Source: Palsa-504 sp963739615
Lineage (GTDB): Bacteria > Actinomycetota > Actinomycetes > Streptosporangiales > Streptosporangiaceae
DNA length: 64,000 nucleotides
Reading direction: 5' to 3'
Assembly (NCBI GenBank): GCA_963739615.1
Contig: CAVUBD010000017.1
Location: forward strand, 62,001 to 126,000
Shown: one piece after another, positions 63,278 to 64,000 of the stretch
Position numbering within the stretch: the first letter of the stretch is position 1
Layout: the number at the start of each line of letters is the position of its first letter
Notes under the pieces: model-generated
Seen by the model: the letters and a program-made list of their open reading frames with translations, nothing else
Database searches by the model: none
What the model was told of the DNA's origin: nothing
Made by a program: the position numbers and the translations under genes

Positions 63278-63942
63278 TCAGCGGAGCCTGCCGAGACCGT
63301 CCAGGAGCAGGTCCAGCGCGAACTCGAATTCGAACTCATCATCACAGCCCTGGCCGACGACGGACGCTTCGTCGTGGAATACCGCCTGGGTCATTTCGGC
63401 GATGTGCGGGTATCTGCCTTTCATCTGGCGGACTAGCATCTCCCGCGTCTGCGGGTCGAGGCCCTGCGAGTCGTCGAACATTTCCTGAGTGAACCCGTAC
63501 AGGCGGCTTCCCAGGGCGTGCAGGGCATGGTGGGTGAGGTCGGCGGAGAAGCCGCCGGCCCGGAACATCCCGATCATCGAGTCGATATAGGCCAGCATCA
63601 CCGGCGACGGATCCGCTCGCGACTCGATGGCCCCGGGCGCCCAGGGGTGGCGCTGGAGCGATCGCCGGGCCGAGAGGATCCGCTGCCGGATCGCGCTCTT
63701 CCAGCTGGCGCCGCCGGCAGGCGGGTCGACCTCGCCGATCACGATATCGACCATGCCGTCCAGGAGTTCCTCCTTGCTGGCCACGTGCTTGTAGAGCGCC
63801 ATCGGGACCACTCCGAGCCCTCGGCCAGCTTGCGCATGCTCAGGGCTTCGATGCCGGCCTCGTCGGCCAGGGCTACGGCGGCGCGCAGCACGCGATCCCT
63901 GTTAAGGCGGGCCCGGCGCGGTCCCTCCGCCGGCTGAGCCAT
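63278..63942 (-). pseudogene. TetR-family regulator, one frame break
   Basis: The N-terminus (RARLNRDRVLRAAVALADEA, LSMRKLAEG) is in one frame. The remainder (MALYKHVASKEELLDGMVD and a TetR_C_11-like domain ending FALDLLLDGLGRLR) is in another. One missing base at about 63815 (GAGGGCTCGGAGTGG, expected GAGGGC-C-TCGGAG) splits the helix-turn-helix. Both parts are otherwise well preserved. It is a candidate regulator of the adjacent CPBP gene. Nothing further is seen in 63943-64000. Confidence 0.8.
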
Positions 63943-64000
63943 CTAGACCGGCCTTCCCTGTGACTGGCCACTGACTTCGCGTCTCACCTTGACAAGCGTA

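Overview
The window is from a high-GC actinomycete (Actinomycetota), probably Streptomyces/Streptosporangiales-like. Evidence: very high GC with GTG and TTG starts; actinobacterial gene blocks (prfB-ftsE-ftsX-smpB-ssrA; O-methyltransferase-sigE-anti-sigma-tatB-mrp; DEAD helicase-DUF3107-TetR-moeZ); and small actinobacterial families (DUF3117, DUF3107). The genus assignment is inference only.

Layout. 0-6.8 kb is core: release factor 2, FtsEX, SmpB, a penicillin-binding-protein-like gene whose three catalytic motifs are all replaced, and tmRNA. 6.9-8.3 kb is a scar of truncated genes (SDR, TetR, MFS). 8.5-14.3 kb is the envelope-stress block: DUF3117, O-methyltransferase, SigE with a SigE-type promoter in front of it, zinc anti-sigma factor, RseB-like lipoprotein, TatB, Mrp and a Nudix hydrolase. 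14.3-19.25 kb is the most distinctive region: four tandem genes for a secreted, cysteine-containing protein of unknown function, each with the same hairpin leader and its own terminator hairpin, three with a duplicated promoter module. 19.3-33.4 kb is largely core: PHP phosphoesterase, MBL protein, RecB-like nuclease, hydrolases, DEAD helicase, DUF3107, TetR, an oxidoreductase lacking one redox cysteine, Ku, MoeZ, ManA, tRNA-Gln and tRNA-Glu. 33.5-40.8 kb gathers small-acid catabolism: an F420/LLM oxidoreductase, class II aldolase, GlcD/GlcF-like glycolate oxidase and LutABC lactate oxidation.

40.8-64 kb is accessory. It holds a DJ-1/PfpI protein, a transglycosylase, a decayed ABC transporter plus two-component system, a second head-to-head truncation scar (MocR/EamA), an intact ISAzo13-like insertion sequence with 3-bp target duplication, remnants of three further transposases, and a three-gene group around a seven-bladed PLL-type propeller lectin. 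An intact ABC exporter with a DesK-like two-component system, a second two-component system, a CPBP protease and a frame-broken TetR follow.

Otherwise conserved genes (moeZ, glcD, lutC, an LLM gene, rseB, the PBP-like gene, a terminal TetR) each carry a single frame break. Raw sequence cannot separate assembly indels from true decay, so these are annotated as frame-broken loci. The clusters at 42-45 kb and 48-51 kb, with many breaks and truncations, look like real decay.
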